Below, one piece after another: positions 21,441-33,167 of a DNA stretch of 64,000 nt. The stretch is from Tilletiaria anomala UBC 951 (lineage: Eukaryota; Basidiomycota; Exobasidiomycetes; Georgefischeriales; Tilletiariaceae): contig NW_013547018.1 in assembly GCF_000711695.1 (NCBI RefSeq), forward strand, positions 248,001-312,000, in the 5' to 3' direction. Each line of letters opens with the position of its first letter. Within the stretch, counting starts at the first letter, position 1. The notes beneath the pieces are model-generated. The model saw only the letters and a list, made by a program, of their open reading frames with translations, was not told the DNA's origin and searched no databases. A program made the translations under genes and the position numbers.

Positions 21441-24397
21441 TCAATCGTCCTGAGTCAGGTCAAGGATCTCTGGTCGCGATGCGGCCGAAGCGTGCTGAGG
21501 AATTGGATGCCTAGCACGTTCTTTCGAGGGTAGCAGAGTACCACCTTCGACCAAGCTATCCAGTTGCTGAAGGAATGCGCTTCCTTCGCGATGTCGTGCT
21601 CGTGCGGGCTGTGACGCGGCGATGCGTGTCGCTTTGACCGGCTCGTGGACGGGCGGCGAATCGTCAAAAAGAACGATAGCGTCCTCAGGCGACGCGTTCC
21701 TTCCTTTCTTGAGTAGTGGCACAGGCTTTCTCGGTGTTTGAACCTCGGCGCTTGTTGATGAAGCCGCATGTTCGCGCTTCTGCGAGCCAGCGGAGGATAC
21801 CGACAACGTGCGAGTAAACTCCTTGCTTTTGCCTTTGATGCGTTCAACTTGAGAAACACTCTGCGATTTAGCGTCAAAAGTCTTGTCATCGTCCGAGGCG
21901 GCCTCAAAGAATTTTGAGAAGACATAATCGCGGCCTGTAGCTGGTGATGACGGCAAAGCGGTGGGCTCTGTCCTTGGAGCCCCATGATTCGCGCGGCTCA
22001 TCCATGCTGGCCGTTGCAGGCGATCCTTGGAAGGGTTTCTGGTTTCCACCAGGTCGCCTCGTGTATCGTCTTCCAAGCTGTCATCGGAGAGAAACCCGAA
22101 ATGCATCTCTTTCTTCTTCCTCGGCGTCGCCTGAGGGGAAGACTTCGAGCTTGTAGATTTGGTGAGAGAATGGAAAGGACTAAGGGCATCAGCAAGAAGC
22201 GACTGCTTGGACATCACAGTGCTGCTGACTGAGGAACTCCTAGAGAAGCTGCGACTCGTCGTGCCTTTGGAACCCTTCTTCTTGGCTTGGACTTTTTGTG
22301 CCTTTCCCTTCTGCTTGGACTCCCATTCGGATATTAGCTCTTTTCCTCGTCGCGTATCGGCTAGTAATTCTTGAGTGATCCACTCCAACCTAGGACCTTC
22401 TTTCATTTGCGGTTTGCACTTCGGCTTCGAAGAAGGCCCCTGAGACTCGTCCTCGACTACATCGAAATCCTGAAGCAAGGATGCCGCGCCAGCTGTGCTT
22501 GGTGATGGAGGAGGCGGTGGCTCCATCTGCAGCTTGTCCAAGATGGACTGCACAAGCTGATCCAGGGAGCTGTCGTCAAGGCTGACGCGATACTCAAGGC
22601 GTCCATTCATAGGTCGTGTCCGCACAATTTCTTTAAGCTGAATGAGAGTATTTTTGGTGGTCTTGTGAGTGGAGCTCGAGGACCGTGCTAAGATGGCAGA
22701 CGGCCTCGAAGCAGGACATGATGTCGATGCCGATGAGCAGCCAGCTCGAGACTCGGCTCGGTGCTCGGCATTGTAAGATCTGGCAACACGTGCAAGAGTC
22801 ACTTTTTCGCGCAAATCATACACGAGTGCGCGATTGCCATTTGCATCTTCCAATAGTGCCTCCGCTCGCATGCTTCGTACCAAGATGCCCTCAGCCAGCA
22901 TCATTTGAGTTTTTCGCCGGATTTGTTCATCTGTCCATGCAAATTTTTTCCTGAACAGCACTAGCAGTCTCACCAAATCAAGGCACATGGTGTCTTGCGT
23001 TGAAGACCATTCCAAAGCGCTACTCCGATCGATCCGGTCGACGTCGAATGTATTTTCGGTCAAGTGACTAGCGTCACCGCTCTTTGTCCAATCCAGCTCA
23101 AATTGCGCGCTGGTGCATCCCAGCTTGAGACAGTGTAAAGTGGTGTTGGGCCAGATGTAGCTTGCGAGAACGGACACACTATCTGGTGTGGTCAGGAAAT
23201 TGTCCCTGACCTTCTGTGCCACAGCCTTTTGCCTCTTATGTAGCAAGCCACTCTCGTTGGTCTCCAGTTCCTGGCAAATTTCCGCTAATACGGCGTCCCG
23301 CTGGCGCCGCCATAGAGCCTCGTTAAGTTCAAGACGCGGCATCCATCTTGGACCTTCGTATGACGGTACTGGTGGTGCGTCCGATGCGACAGATGCTTTG
23401 AGTACATTGACCAGGCGGGTGCCAAACCCAAGTGAAGCGAGCACTTTGCTTATTGTGGGTCCGCAGCTGATCACGCCTGACAAATTGTAGTCTCCACCCG
23501 AGAGGCAGGCGATGAGAATCAAGCCCTCCCGATCCAGAGGTAGATTTAGCTCTTCGTCTTCTGCATCCCTTGATTCGTCACCGGAGGCATCGCCCTCTTC
23601 AGTATCAGATGCATATGCGCTCATCAGCCAACCTTGGCATGATTCGCATGGCTTGTTCTTGTCCACGGCAATCGCTTTTTTAACCGTGTACATGGGCATG
23701 TCCTGAGACTTGAGGTATTTTCCCGACGCTTGCCTACGGGACGGGCCTGCGAGGCCGTTGCTCTCATTGGAAAGAGTGCGGGCCATGTGCCGTTTCTTGG
23801 TAGCAAGCGTGCCTGGTAGACCTGCGCCAGCGCTGTTACCAGAGGAGCGATGAGCTGGTTAGCAAGAGTAAATCGAATGAAATCTATCACCTAATGGCGC
23901 CTTGCTCACTTCCTAAACACGCGCTTGGCGCCGAACAGTAGAACATCCACATCATCTGTCAATACGACGTCGATGATATTGTGCTCGTTCATCCAAGCCA
24001 GCTCCGCTTCTGCTTCCCCCGGCGCAGTCCTCTCTAGAAACCCAAAAGCCCTAATGAGCAGCTTGAATTCGTCTGTTTCTTTCTGTGCCTTCCAATGTAA
24101 GGCTCTACTCGTTTCCTTTCCTCTTTTGAAGCTCGGCTTTCGGGGGCCATCAAAGACAAAGACGGGCAAAATGGGCAAGCTGAAGAGATTAACGAGCCGG
24201 TAAAATATCATGCGAAGACTGGCGTTTGGGCCGACCTCGCCCGGAAGGCCTTTACCGTGGAACATCCATAATGAGGAATCGATGCCGAGCCGCAAAGCCT
24301 TGTACGGTGAGGCTCGGTAGTAGCGCCATGCTTCGTCCTCTAAGCTGGAGATGGTGCAGGCGTGATCGAGATGGTTCCAAAGCCCAGTCACGCCCAT
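21441..24397 (-). CDS. GEN1: Holliday-junction resolvase of the XPG/Rad2 family (GEN1/Yen1 type)
   Basis: Exons 24397..23910 and 23832..21441 give 959 residues. The start MGVTGLWNHL places Gly2 at the N-terminus, as XPG nucleases require. The XPG-N region contains GIDSSLWMFHGKG and LPVFVFDGP. XPG-I contains APGEAEAELAWMN and TDDVDVLLFGAKRVFR, with the metal-binding acidic residues intact though the usual Ser/Gly of the TDxD loop is Val. GGDYN and a helix-hairpin-helix-like segment follow. A predicted arm rich in Asp/Glu separates XPG-I from GGDY, and the last about 400 residues are Ser/Lys-rich and probably carry CDK and nuclear-localisation sites. Yeast Yen1 is 759 residues. The long C-terminus and DNA-junction role favour GEN1/Yen1 over FEN1, EXO1 or Rad2. 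Confidence 0.85.
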
Positions 24398-24809
24398 GGT
24401 GTACACCGTCGAAGCTGGGAGCACCCACAACGCGCATCAAGCGCTGAATCAGCTGGTGCCCGTGGAGAGCGGAGCAATGACTGTGGCAATAGTGCTCAAG
24501 GTCCCAATTCAGCTACATTTCAGAACGCCCATCCAGGATGCAACAGCAAACTTCTCCCGAAGACCTACCACTGGGTGTGGTAAAAGAGTTGGATAACTCA
24601 TGCGCCGTGCTAAATGTGGCAAGGGGCGCGTCTTCGCGTGGCAAGTGTAGAGCATCGTTCAGCCATTTACTGCTCTGACTTTTCTTAAGCCAAAAAGATA
24701 CCAGAATCCTCGCCACTATACACCTTTCGTGGTGACTTGGGATTAGTTTGGAACAGTAGCATTCTCTTGTATGGTGCCAGATGTGAAGACCGAATGCTTT
24801 ACGTGTATG
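24398..24809. other. Intergenic, GEN1 promoter
   Basis: About 410 bp between the GEN1 start and the stop of the next minus-strand gene. I see no gene in it. Confidence 0.5.
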
Positions 24810-25750
24810 CTACATGTTGAAGATCCTAAGATTCAAATCGGCGAACCTCACGAAGGCTGCGACTATAGCCAAGCTGACACAGGCGGGGAAGAGATGAAGT
24901 CGGACGATAGAGTAGACCCACACGGTGCCCAACGGCGGCGTCCGGCGCATGACAACTTCCCAGTCCGACTGCAGAAGAACTGAGATGAGAACGGGGTTCC
25001 ATAATATGACGAATCTACGAGCAAGAGCAAAACAATCACCTTGGCCATGACCCACAAAAAGGAGCAGCCGCTGAGGATTCCGACCAGGAACAAACCTGCT
25101 TGAAGCAAAGGCTGATCCTTCCCCTTCTTGGGCATTGCTGCAGGAGTGCGCCCACTTAGGTATTAGACAGGCGCAGTGCGGAAGAAGGTCTCACCAACGC
25201 ACTAATATATACGAAAGTTCCGAGTACTGGCAGGCAGATGGAGGGGACGATCGTGTCAATAATGGCCCTCACACCATAGGATGTACATGTGTGCGCCAAG
25301 GCACTCACTCGGCACATTTGCGAGCATCTTCGTCATTTCACCCAGGAAACTCGGATGCTGTGCGTACTGCTGCTGTATCATGATATCTAGCAGCAAGAAC
25401 AGGAACCCAAATGGCATGGTCCAAATAATGACATCAAATGCCTCCTCCACTTGTGGGTTCATGCCATCTCGATTCGCATCCTCCATGACTTGCTGCGCGC
25501 TCGTACCCTGAACCGAGTATTCATCTGCGCCATAGTCATCCTCGCCGTCATCTCCGGAATCCGAATCGTCGTCAGGTTCGTCCTCTTCAGAGTCAGAATA
25601 GTTGGCCCAGGCGTGCGCTTGCGCAGTCTGTCGCTGCTCGACCCCCGGCTTGAACGGGACAAAGTCGGCAGGCAACCGCTCGTAAATTCCACTTTGCTGC
25701 GCGAGACGCTCGATCTCTTCGTCTGGGATAACCTCTTCGATCTTTCCCAT
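24810..25750 (-). CDS. Small multi-pass membrane protein, DUF7719-like
   Basis: Four exons, 25750..25309, 25226..25195 (32 nt), 25126..25040 and 24968..24810, give 239 residues. The first about 85 residues are soluble and very acidic (SDSEEDEPDDDSDSGDD). Then come four hydrophobic helices: around IIWTMPFGFLFLLLDIM, LGTFVYISAL, LLQAGLFLVGILSGCSFLW and LHLFPACVSLAIVAAF. The spacing, the QQYAQHPSF segment after helix one and the PPLGTVWVYSIVRL stretch before the last helix match what I recall of the fungal DUF7719 family, which has no assigned function. The exon model depends on the 32-nt microexon, which restores both phase and similarity. Biochemical role is unknown. Confidence 0.7.
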
Positions 25751-26179
25751 CTTGTCACGCTGTAACCTGGATCAGACCAACAGCTCGCTTATAGCGGCTC
25801 AGGTCACACTCCCGTGTGATCTTTTGCGTCAAAAGGTCAAATCGATACGCTAATATGGAATGGGAAGTGGCCATGCGGCGCCAGGCTAGTGCCGTCAGGC
25901 AAGGTGTGGCAGTCGAAAGGCGGGATTTACGTGAAGCATTGTCCAAATTCGCGAATCGGGGCAGGCTGGAGCCCGTAAATATTGTAGTTTCATTCTGCGC
26001 CCGGAGCGCCTCGGCGAGCGTTGAGCTGGCTGGCAAGTGCTCACCCATCTTCCTGCAGCCGAAACAGAGACTTTGAACATGCGCTTCTCAACCTTGGTAG
26101 CTTGAAATGCTGCTAGGAGTCTCACGAAAAGCTACCCGGCCCTATCCTGTTGTCGACAATACGGAAAGCTAGCGTCAAA
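25751..26179. promoter_or_regulatory. Head-to-head intergenic region DUF7719-like gene / ATP7
   Basis: About 430 bp separate two divergent starts and should drive both genes. A 97-codon minus-strand frame here has no similarity to anything I know and ends just before the DUF7719-like ATG. Confidence 0.5.
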
Positions 26180-27052
26180 ATGATGGCCACACGTACCGTT
26201 GCTGTTGACTTTGCCAAGGTCTACTCTTCCTTGCAGCTTGGCAGGCAAACCGTGTCTGGCCTCCAGGCCTTCCGGAAGAGGGCTGACGATGCCCGCCGTC
26301 AGCTCAACCAACTCAAGGCTGAGAGGACTGACATCGACTTTGCTCACTACAAGGCTCTCTTGAAGGTGAGCTGGCTGCCATATCGAAACAGCTGTCGTCT
26401 AAGACCAGCGCCGGGAGAACGTCTTGGAAGGATCTCTCAATTCACCATGATCACACCCACTTTCCTCCCATTTCCCCTGATTCTTCCAGAACCAAGACGT
26501 CGTAAACCAGGCTGAGAAGATCCTGAAAGACTTCAAGCCCGTCACATACGATGTCGCTGCCCACTTGAAGGCAATTGACGCCTTCGAGGCCAAGGCTGTG
26601 AGTTGAAGGGCCGGCAGATGGATGGAGTGCTCTGATGTTGTCAGGAACAACGCACCCACAAGGGCATGACTCAACATCGATCCTTCCGCGATGACGCTTT
26701 TCCTCCGCCAGATTTGGATGCTTACTTTGGCATGAATTCTTTGACTGCAGGTTGAGCAAGCACAAGAAACAGCGGCAAAGATCGAGTCTGAACTCAAGGA
26801 CCTCAGGGCAACGCTCAAGAACATCGAGGACGCCCGGCCATTTGACCAGCTCACCACCGACGAGGTCATCGCTGCTAGGCCAGAGATTGGAAAGACAGTC
26901 GAGGAGATGGTCAAGAAGGGCAAGTGGGAAACGCCAGGATACACGGAGAAGTTCGGCAGTGAGTTTGGCTGGCGCTTTGCCTCACTAGGCCACTACCTTG
27001 GCGTTATATTGATAGCCCTCTCTTTGACCTCACAGACCTCAGCGCGATCTAA
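26180..27052 (+). CDS. ATP7: Mitochondrial F1Fo ATP synthase subunit d
   Basis: Exons 26180..26365, 26490..26597, 26751..26958 and 27036..27052 give 172 residues, the usual size (yeast Atp7 is 174). Subunit d is part of the peripheral stalk that holds F1 against Fo in the inner mitochondrial membrane. Recognisable segments are VDFAKVYSSLQLG, FRKRADDARRQLNQL, IDFAHYKALL, IDAFEAKAVEQAQ and TTDEVIAARPEI. The C-terminus is completed by the 17-nt last exon (NLSAI), after EKFG. Two ATGs in a row open the gene (MMATRTVAVD), and there is no obvious cleavable presequence, as in yeast. Introns fall near helix borders. Confidence 0.93.
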
Positions 27053-27331
27053 GACGTATCATAGACATTTCACTCGCTGTATTCAGGATGAACCCAGACA
27101 AGGCTATGCGTTCGACCAGCGGGGGTGACCGGATCCGAGTGAGGAGTCAGGAGGGCAGGAGGATGATGAATGCTGGAAAGGGACACGCCAGGCCTTCTGT
27201 GCAGTCGCAGATCGCTGCTGATGCTTATACAGTACATGCTGATCATGCATCGAGGTCTTCCATCTTGCACTCTCTATCATACAAGGTCACCTTTCCAAAT
27301 GGATCCGCGAGATCGCGAGTGGACTGTCGCA

Positions 27332-28611
27332 TCAGTCACGCCTCCTAGGAGGTGGTGAGCGACTACGGCTAGGACTAGGTCTTCGGCCACGGCTACTGTC
27401 GCTATCACTGCCACTGTAACTCCGGCTTCGACCACGGCTTCGGATGGGACTGCGACTCCGGCTGTAGCTCCGATCTCTTGCATCACGCCTGGGAGGTGAA
27501 ACAGAACCTTCCTTCATCGAGGCCTCGCGAGCTGGACGCCTGAGAGGCGGCGCGCCTGCCCTGACTCCTCGTGGCGGCGAGTGGGAGCGTGCGGATGAGT
27601 GGGACAGAGATCGAAGACGAGACTTACTTGCGGCGGGACGCGAAGGAAGGTCGCCATCATCGTCGTAGCTCCTAGGTGGCGCTCTTGGTGGCGGTGAAAT
27701 AGGCGAGCGAGAGCGACTGTAACCAGGTGATGGCAAGCGACCGCGGCCACGCCTGTCGCCTCGTCTATCATAATAGTCGCGACTGTCACGATAAGAGAGT
27801 CTGACATTTTGATCGCGCTCGTTGTGGTGGTCGCCCACTTCGCGGTGTGGGGATCTGCCAGCTCGGGGCTGTCGTTGCTCATCGTCGCGCCTTCGGTGTC
27901 TGAGCTCCTGGTCGAACTCCCTCCTCTCTTGCTCGATCCTGCGGCGATCGTCCTCGCGTTCACTCTGCAACCTGCTCCTCTCTGCGCGTTCTTCCTGCTT
28001 GATCTTCCAAGCCTCTCTCCGCTCCTGCTTCTTTCTTTCTTGCAGTTCGTGATTGAAGGCATCACCTTCGTTGTAGTCGGCCCTGATGCCAAGTGTACGA
28101 GCCATCTTCTCCGTCTCCTTGGCCTTTGCCGCAGCAAGTGCATGTACATCTGAAGGCCGGAGAGCTTTTACTTCAGACCTACTTTGTTCGAATGAGCCGC
28201 CCATCGCAGAGCGAGGATTCTCGAGCGCCTCATTCAATGTTTTCCGCAGCATAACGACCTTCTCCTCTATCTCAGCCTCTGGTAAGTCTTTGTCTTCCAG
28301 CTCCATGCGCAGCTCCATGCATCGCACCTCGACTTTGCGCTTGCGCTCATGCTCGAGGATGCCAGCGTCCGGCTTGCGGTCAAGCGAGGAGGACGCTTCC
28401 TTTCGCTTGGAGTCTTCCGAAGAACGTCCGTAGCTGTCATCACGGAAGGACCTAAAAGCGAGACTGCGCTGGATGTAGCCATTGGTACCGCTGCGGACGG
28501 GAATTGTCAAATGACAACATAGACAGTCAGAGGCGTGGTTGAGAATTGACTGCGGATAGCCATTGACGCTTACCTTCCACGAGCCGTTGTGAGTCCCACC
28601 CCGTTATACAT
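27332..28611 (-). CDS. CWC21: Spliceosome protein Cwc21/SRRM2 family, RS-rich
   Basis: Exons 28611..28574 (38 nt) and 28490..27332 give 398 residues. The first exon supplies MYNGVGLTTARG and the junction restores GSGTNGYIQRSLAF, the invariant N-terminus that contacts Prp8 and Snu114 near the spliceosome catalytic centre. The CWF21 domain follows (RKPDAGILEHERKRKVEVRC, then LRMELEDKDLPEAEIEEKV). After it comes a charged Arg/Glu helix rich in ERREAW repeats and then a roughly 180-residue Arg/Ser-dipeptide domain. Yeast Cwc21 is only 135 residues, so this one is closer in layout to human SRRM2's N-terminal part. The 38-nt first exon would be missed by a start-codon-only prediction. Confidence 0.92.
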
Positions 28612-29047
28612 CTTGACTATCTTTCTTATTCTCTTTTTAGTTGAGCCGATGTCTTGGTTTTCCTCTTTGAAAGTGGCTCTGTCGGCTTGCAGCTAGAGGT
28701 GGATATGCGCTGGAAAGCATGGTGTACGTGTGTGCAAGTAGAAATAGAACGTCGCTGCCATGTAAAGGAAGCTGATCTCGCCCGCATTCAAGAGTTGGTG
28801 ACCAGCTGAGTCACTACTCCAAGGAATAGGGTTGTTTCTCGGTCTTGTGCAGTCTTCCTGAATACCATGTCTACGTCCCGCTCCACATCTCGCAATGCAC
28901 GGTTGCACACGCAGGCAGGACAACAACCCCATCCTCTCGAAGCTCTCGAGATGCTGTCGATGCGACTCGTCAGCATCCAGGGCACCCTGAACGACCGCAA
29001 GCCGACGTACGCTCAACGCGAATCTGCTCGCTGACAAACCCGCGTTT
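28612..29047. promoter_or_regulatory. Head-to-head intergenic region CWC21 / GNA1 with an upstream ORF
   Basis: About 435 bp contain both promoters. On the GNA1 strand a 55-codon ORF (ATG at 28867, stop ending at 29034) lies entirely upstream and ends 13 nt before the GNA1 start. It is not joinable in phase to GNA1. Confidence 0.5.
28867..29034 (+). other. Candidate upstream ORF of GNA1 (55 codons)
   Basis: It starts MSTSRSTSRNARL and ends YAQRESAR. It lies on the GNA1 strand, in a position where it could reduce translation of GNA1 by requiring reinitiation. No homologue is recognised. Whether it is on the GNA1 mRNA depends on where transcription begins, which I cannot see. Confidence 0.3.
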
Positions 29048-30012
29048 ATGCTCAAGATGCCGTTCACAGAGGACAGCCAACTCGACCTGGCGTTCGACCC
29101 TTCGCTAATCCCGCAAGAGATCAAGGATGGGTTGGCTGATGGCTTACATGTGCGTCTATTGTGTGCCTTTCCTTGCATGACGGCGTGAGGAGACCCCGGT
29201 GCCTCACCCAGCTGAGAACAGTGAAGGGTCTTCGGGTGCGTCAAGTGCACTGACACTCTCAAAGGCATGCTGGCTGATGTACCAGTATCCGCCTCCGGCG
29301 CGTGTCCTCGATTTCCATTGCGGGCGTACCACAAGCTGACCATACACGCCCACAAAAACCATGTTCGGCGCGCAATATAACCCCTTCAGATCCGACCCCT
29401 GGCCTCCACAGACTACCAGCGTGGGCATCTCCAGCTTCTCACCGTCCTAACAAAAGTACCCGATCCAGGGGAAGACGAGTGGGTGCAGCGATTCAAGCTA
29501 CAACAATCATCCGCCTCTGCCTCTGGGTCGGCCACATCTCCTGCGCAGTACTACACCATTGCCATCATCAGCCAAGAAACCGACAAGCTCGTCGCGGTCG
29601 GAACCGTCCTGATGGAGTACAAGTTCATCCGAGGGCTAGGGAAAGTCGGGCACATTGAAGACATTGCCGTCGATGCAAACATGCAGGGGAAGAGCCTGGG
29701 GAAGACGATCATCGCTGCGCTCACGGCCGTATCAGAGAAAGCTGGAGCCTACAAGACAATACTGGATTGCAGTGGGGATAACAAGGGTGGGTTGGAACTT
29801 TAGCCTTTTGGATTCAGTATTCACCTACTGATGACAGGTTCGCTGTCGCCCTGTCACCGTCCTACTTTTTGCTTTGGGGGTGTTAGGATTCTACGAGAAA
29901 TGCGGGTACAAGCTAGCAGGCGTGGAGATGGTGAGTCTTGCTTGAATCCGTGCCAAACGTTTACCGCTTACATACTTTCATGGGTTTAATTCAGGCGAAA
30001 TACACTACGTAA
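29048..30012 (+). CDS. GNA1: Glucosamine-6-phosphate N-acetyltransferase
   Basis: Exons 29048..29149, 29390..29786, 29887..29930 and 29995..30012 give 186 residues (183 if the second ATG at 29057 is used). The GNAT enzyme acetylates glucosamine-6-P with acetyl-CoA in the UDP-GlcNAc pathway that supplies chitin, GPI anchors and N-glycans. After splicing the sequence reads LIPQEIKDGLADGLHIRPLA, then YQRGHLQLLTVLTKVPDPGE. The acetyl-CoA site is VGHIEDIAVDANMQGKSLGK, followed by ILDCSGDN, and the ending is GFYEKCGYKLAGVEMAKY. All are diagnostic. The first intron (240 nt) is the longest in the gene. A Ser/Ala/Gly insertion (SSASASGSATSP) sits before the central strand. Confidence 0.94.
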
Positions 30013-30131
30013 CATTGCCGTCGAAGGCTACCGCTAAGTCCAATAGCGGAACACTGACGGAAAAGATCTCACTGCCTTGCATCATAAGATAAGAATATCC
30101 TCGAGGGTGCGTCATTAGCTGCATTCTCCTG

Positions 30132-30137
30132 AATAAA
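30132..30137 (+). terminator. Candidate polyadenylation signal AATAAA for GNA1
   Basis: AATAAA lies 120 nt after the GNA1 stop. The opposing gene ends 18 nt further on, so the two convergent transcripts probably overlap at their 3' ends. Confidence 0.35.
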
Positions 30138-30154
30138 CCAGTCATGCGTTTGCA

Positions 30155-33100
30155 TTACCGCTGAGCATAAGGACTCGAATAGCGGCCTTGCTGTGCTCCT
30201 TGCTGGCCATACGTGGCGTATGGATCCGCATAACCACCGTATCCACCGCCTTGGGCAGGCTGAACCGGCGCGCCGGGGTAGCCGTATCCGTAAGGCTGCG
30301 CCGGCTGGCCTGGTGCGACAGCCGGGTATCCGCCTCCCGGAACAGCTCCGGCGCTGGCAGCGAAAGGGTATCCGCCCACTGCACCTTGGGCTACGGCTGG
30401 CGAAGAAGGGCGCTGGTACGATTGCTGCGAAGGTGCGCCGTACTGTCCAGGTCCTGGGGCATTCGGGTCGGCATAGCCTCCTGGGCTAGCTGGCGGCGGC
30501 GCCATGCCGCCATAGACACTGTGAGCGTGCGGATGATCGGCTCTACTACCTTGTGCTTGGCCCTGCCCTTGCTGCGCAGCTTCGGTGAAGCCAGAAGTGT
30601 AAGGTGGCGCAGCGTCCGTGTTGCCGCTCGCTTGTGACAGGATCGTCTCGGTTCGCGACATATCCTGCGAGGCGCGCTTGTTGATGTGCAGTGGCGCGAC
30701 GCTGCTCTGGCTCGTCGACATGCCGGAGGTGTCTGCGTTCGGCGCGGAGAGCGTGCCTGTACCTGCACCTTCCACCTGCTGTTGACTGCCGAGTGGCACG
30801 GCGATCGTACCGACGCCGACGTTGGACACTGCTGTCGCGCTTGCGTTGTTAGGCACGACATCGGCTGATGGGAACCCAGCCGCGCTGCCCGGCCGACTTC
30901 CAGCGCCACCACCAGTGCCGGGAGTGTAGTTCAAGTTACCCTGACTGCTCGTGGTGCGCGAGAAGCCCTTCCTGAACGCGCTTGCGGTGACCTTCTTGAC
31001 ATTGTTCGTGTCCTCAGCCGGGAAAGTTGCTGTGCCGGAGGAAGGCGCGGGCGGCGGCAGCGTAGGGCCGCCGTTGCTGCTGTGATTTGTCCCTGGCGCG
31101 GCAGCGCCCGCTGCTGCGGTTGAAACGGCGGATGGGTTGGAGTTGTAGGAAGCATCCGCCGCACCAGTGCCAGCACCAGCACCAGCGAGCGGAGAGCTAC
31201 CCATGTAGGCGCCGTAGCGCGCTAGCATCGCAGAAGACGTCGCACCGCCTTGCGCAGAGCCGGGACGACGGACAGCTTGCTGCGCCGCACGTGTCGAGCC
31301 GACGGATTTGAAGTACTCGTGCAGCGATTCCTCGTCGCTTTGGGCTGGCCGTGGCGCAGATGCTGAGCGTGCTGCGCCTTGAGGCTGCGGCGCAAATGAG
31401 TGCACACCGCTCTCGTACGCCGCAGCGGTACCAGCTGCGGTGGTTGCGGTGGTCGCAGCAACACTTGCGCCGCCGGCCAGAGCGGAGTCAGAGTTCCCTT
31501 GCGACAAGGGCTTGGGCGCAGTACCAGGATCAGTCGACGTGTCGTACGATGGCGCAGGAGTCGATCTAGACGACGTGTCGTTTGCAATGATCGGAACACC
31601 GCCTGTTGTGATCCTTCCGTAGTCCTTGTTGAGCTCCTCCATTGAGTCGCGGCTGTCGTTTACAGCTGTGCTCGGCGCTTGGTGGCCCGGTTGCTGCTGT
31701 GCGGATGAGGAGGACGCCAGCACGGCAGATGCTCCAGTTTCAGGCGTCAGGTGCGCGTCAGTCGAGCCTGCATCTGCACCTGCGCCCACGCCTGTTGCCG
31801 GATCGGCAACCCGCGCAGATACCGATCGCTCTTCTTGGGCATCCTGGCCCGCACCGCTGATAGCACCGAGGGCCTGTCGCCCCCAATCGGCAGCGTTTGC
31901 ATCTGCCGCCGCAGTCGAGTGCTGTGCAGGCGCTGTCGGGCCTGGACCTGCGCCTGACGATGCATTCCAAGTCGCTGGCGACGCGTGGACCGTACTGGCG
32001 CTCGCTTCCTGTTGCTGCTGCTGTTTGTACTCGTCCACCGGGCGGTCGACGCCGAAAAATGCATTCATCTGTGGATCCCAATTGGACTGGGTGTCCGCGT
32101 ACCCGTTGATATTGTTGATATTGTTGTTCTTGCTTCCTAGTGTCCCGCCATAGTCGTACGCATCGTGCGCAGCATCTCCAGTAGCGCTGACTGCAGCTCC
32201 GGTCGGCGGACACGTGAGGGACGGGTACGGGCCCGTCGTGACTTCGCTGGCGCTGAACCGGTGCTGCAGGTGGCTTGGTCGGCCTATCGCTGCTGCTGCT
32301 GCTGCGTCCCCGGGACCACCGGTAGTGGGGCAGTTGATCGGCCGGAAGGCGACGTCCGCAAGGCAGCGGATGCCATCCTGCAGAATCCCCTCGGTGCGGG
32401 ATTCGCCTTGATATACTCTCCGCGGCTGCCCGGGCACGCTCTGCTCGAGGTCCAACTCCTCGAGCATCGCGCCAGCCATCTCTGCCATGACGATCATCTT
32501 CTCGGCGATCTCGACCACGGCGCTGCACTTGAGGCCGAGAGCATCTTTGAAGCTGCGCCGCTTAAAGTCCTCGAGGCCAGCTTCTTCGACGACGACCTCA
32601 TGCGTAAGGCCTCTCATCTCGTTACGCAGCTCCTTGAGCGTTGATGTCGTCTTCATCAGCTCCTTGTTCTCCGGCGACATCTTTGCCAGCTTCTTCTCGA
32701 CCGACTCAATCTTGGACGCTAGGGAGCGCTTGCGCGACTTGAGCTCGGCCAGCATCTCTTCGCGCGTGCGCACCGCCTTGAAGTGCAGGCGAATCGTGGA
32801 GAGGTGCGAGTTGAAGCGTTGCACCGACGACGGATAGGTTTCCCACAGCACTGACACTTTTGATAGAACGTCCTGCGATCGGAAAGAGGAGTGGTCGACC
32901 AAAGCCTACCGGGTCAGTCACCGTACGAGTGAAGGAATCGCGAAAAGCCTCCCAACGAACCCTTAGGTCTTCGCCCTGCTCATTCCCCCAGTTCTTGATG
33001 GCCTCGACATTCTTGCCAAAGTCAGCGCCAGTCTTGGAGTTGTTCTTCATGAACTCCTTTTCGGAGGTGATGACAGCCTGCAGTGACTTGAGGTCTGAGT

Positions 33101-33167
33101 TGCCCATGAGCGACGGCGCAACGGTGTTGTGCGCGATCTGCTGCTGCGCTTTTTTGAGGAACGACAT
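30155..33167 (-). CDS. PIL1: Eisosome core protein, Pil1/Lsp1 family, with long disordered tail
   Basis: Exons 33167..32961 and 32872..30155 give 974 residues. The first about 270 residues form the Pil1 BAR-like domain: start MSFLKKAQQQIAHNTVAPSL, then GNEQGEDLRDVLSKVSVLW across the junction, STIRLHFKAVRTREEML, KKLAKMSPENKEL and DFKRRSFKDAL. This domain bends the plasma membrane into furrows at eisosomes. The donor (AGG|GTTCGT) is less usual than a GTGACT alternative further on, but only the former restores the conserved GEDL-DVLSK junction. The remaining about 700 residues are Ala/Gly/Ser/Pro/Gln-rich and end in tyrosine-rich repeats (YGGYADPYATYGQQG). Typical family members are about 340 residues. 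The start ATG at 33167 is chosen over the one at 33191 from family N-termini. Confidence 0.88.
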
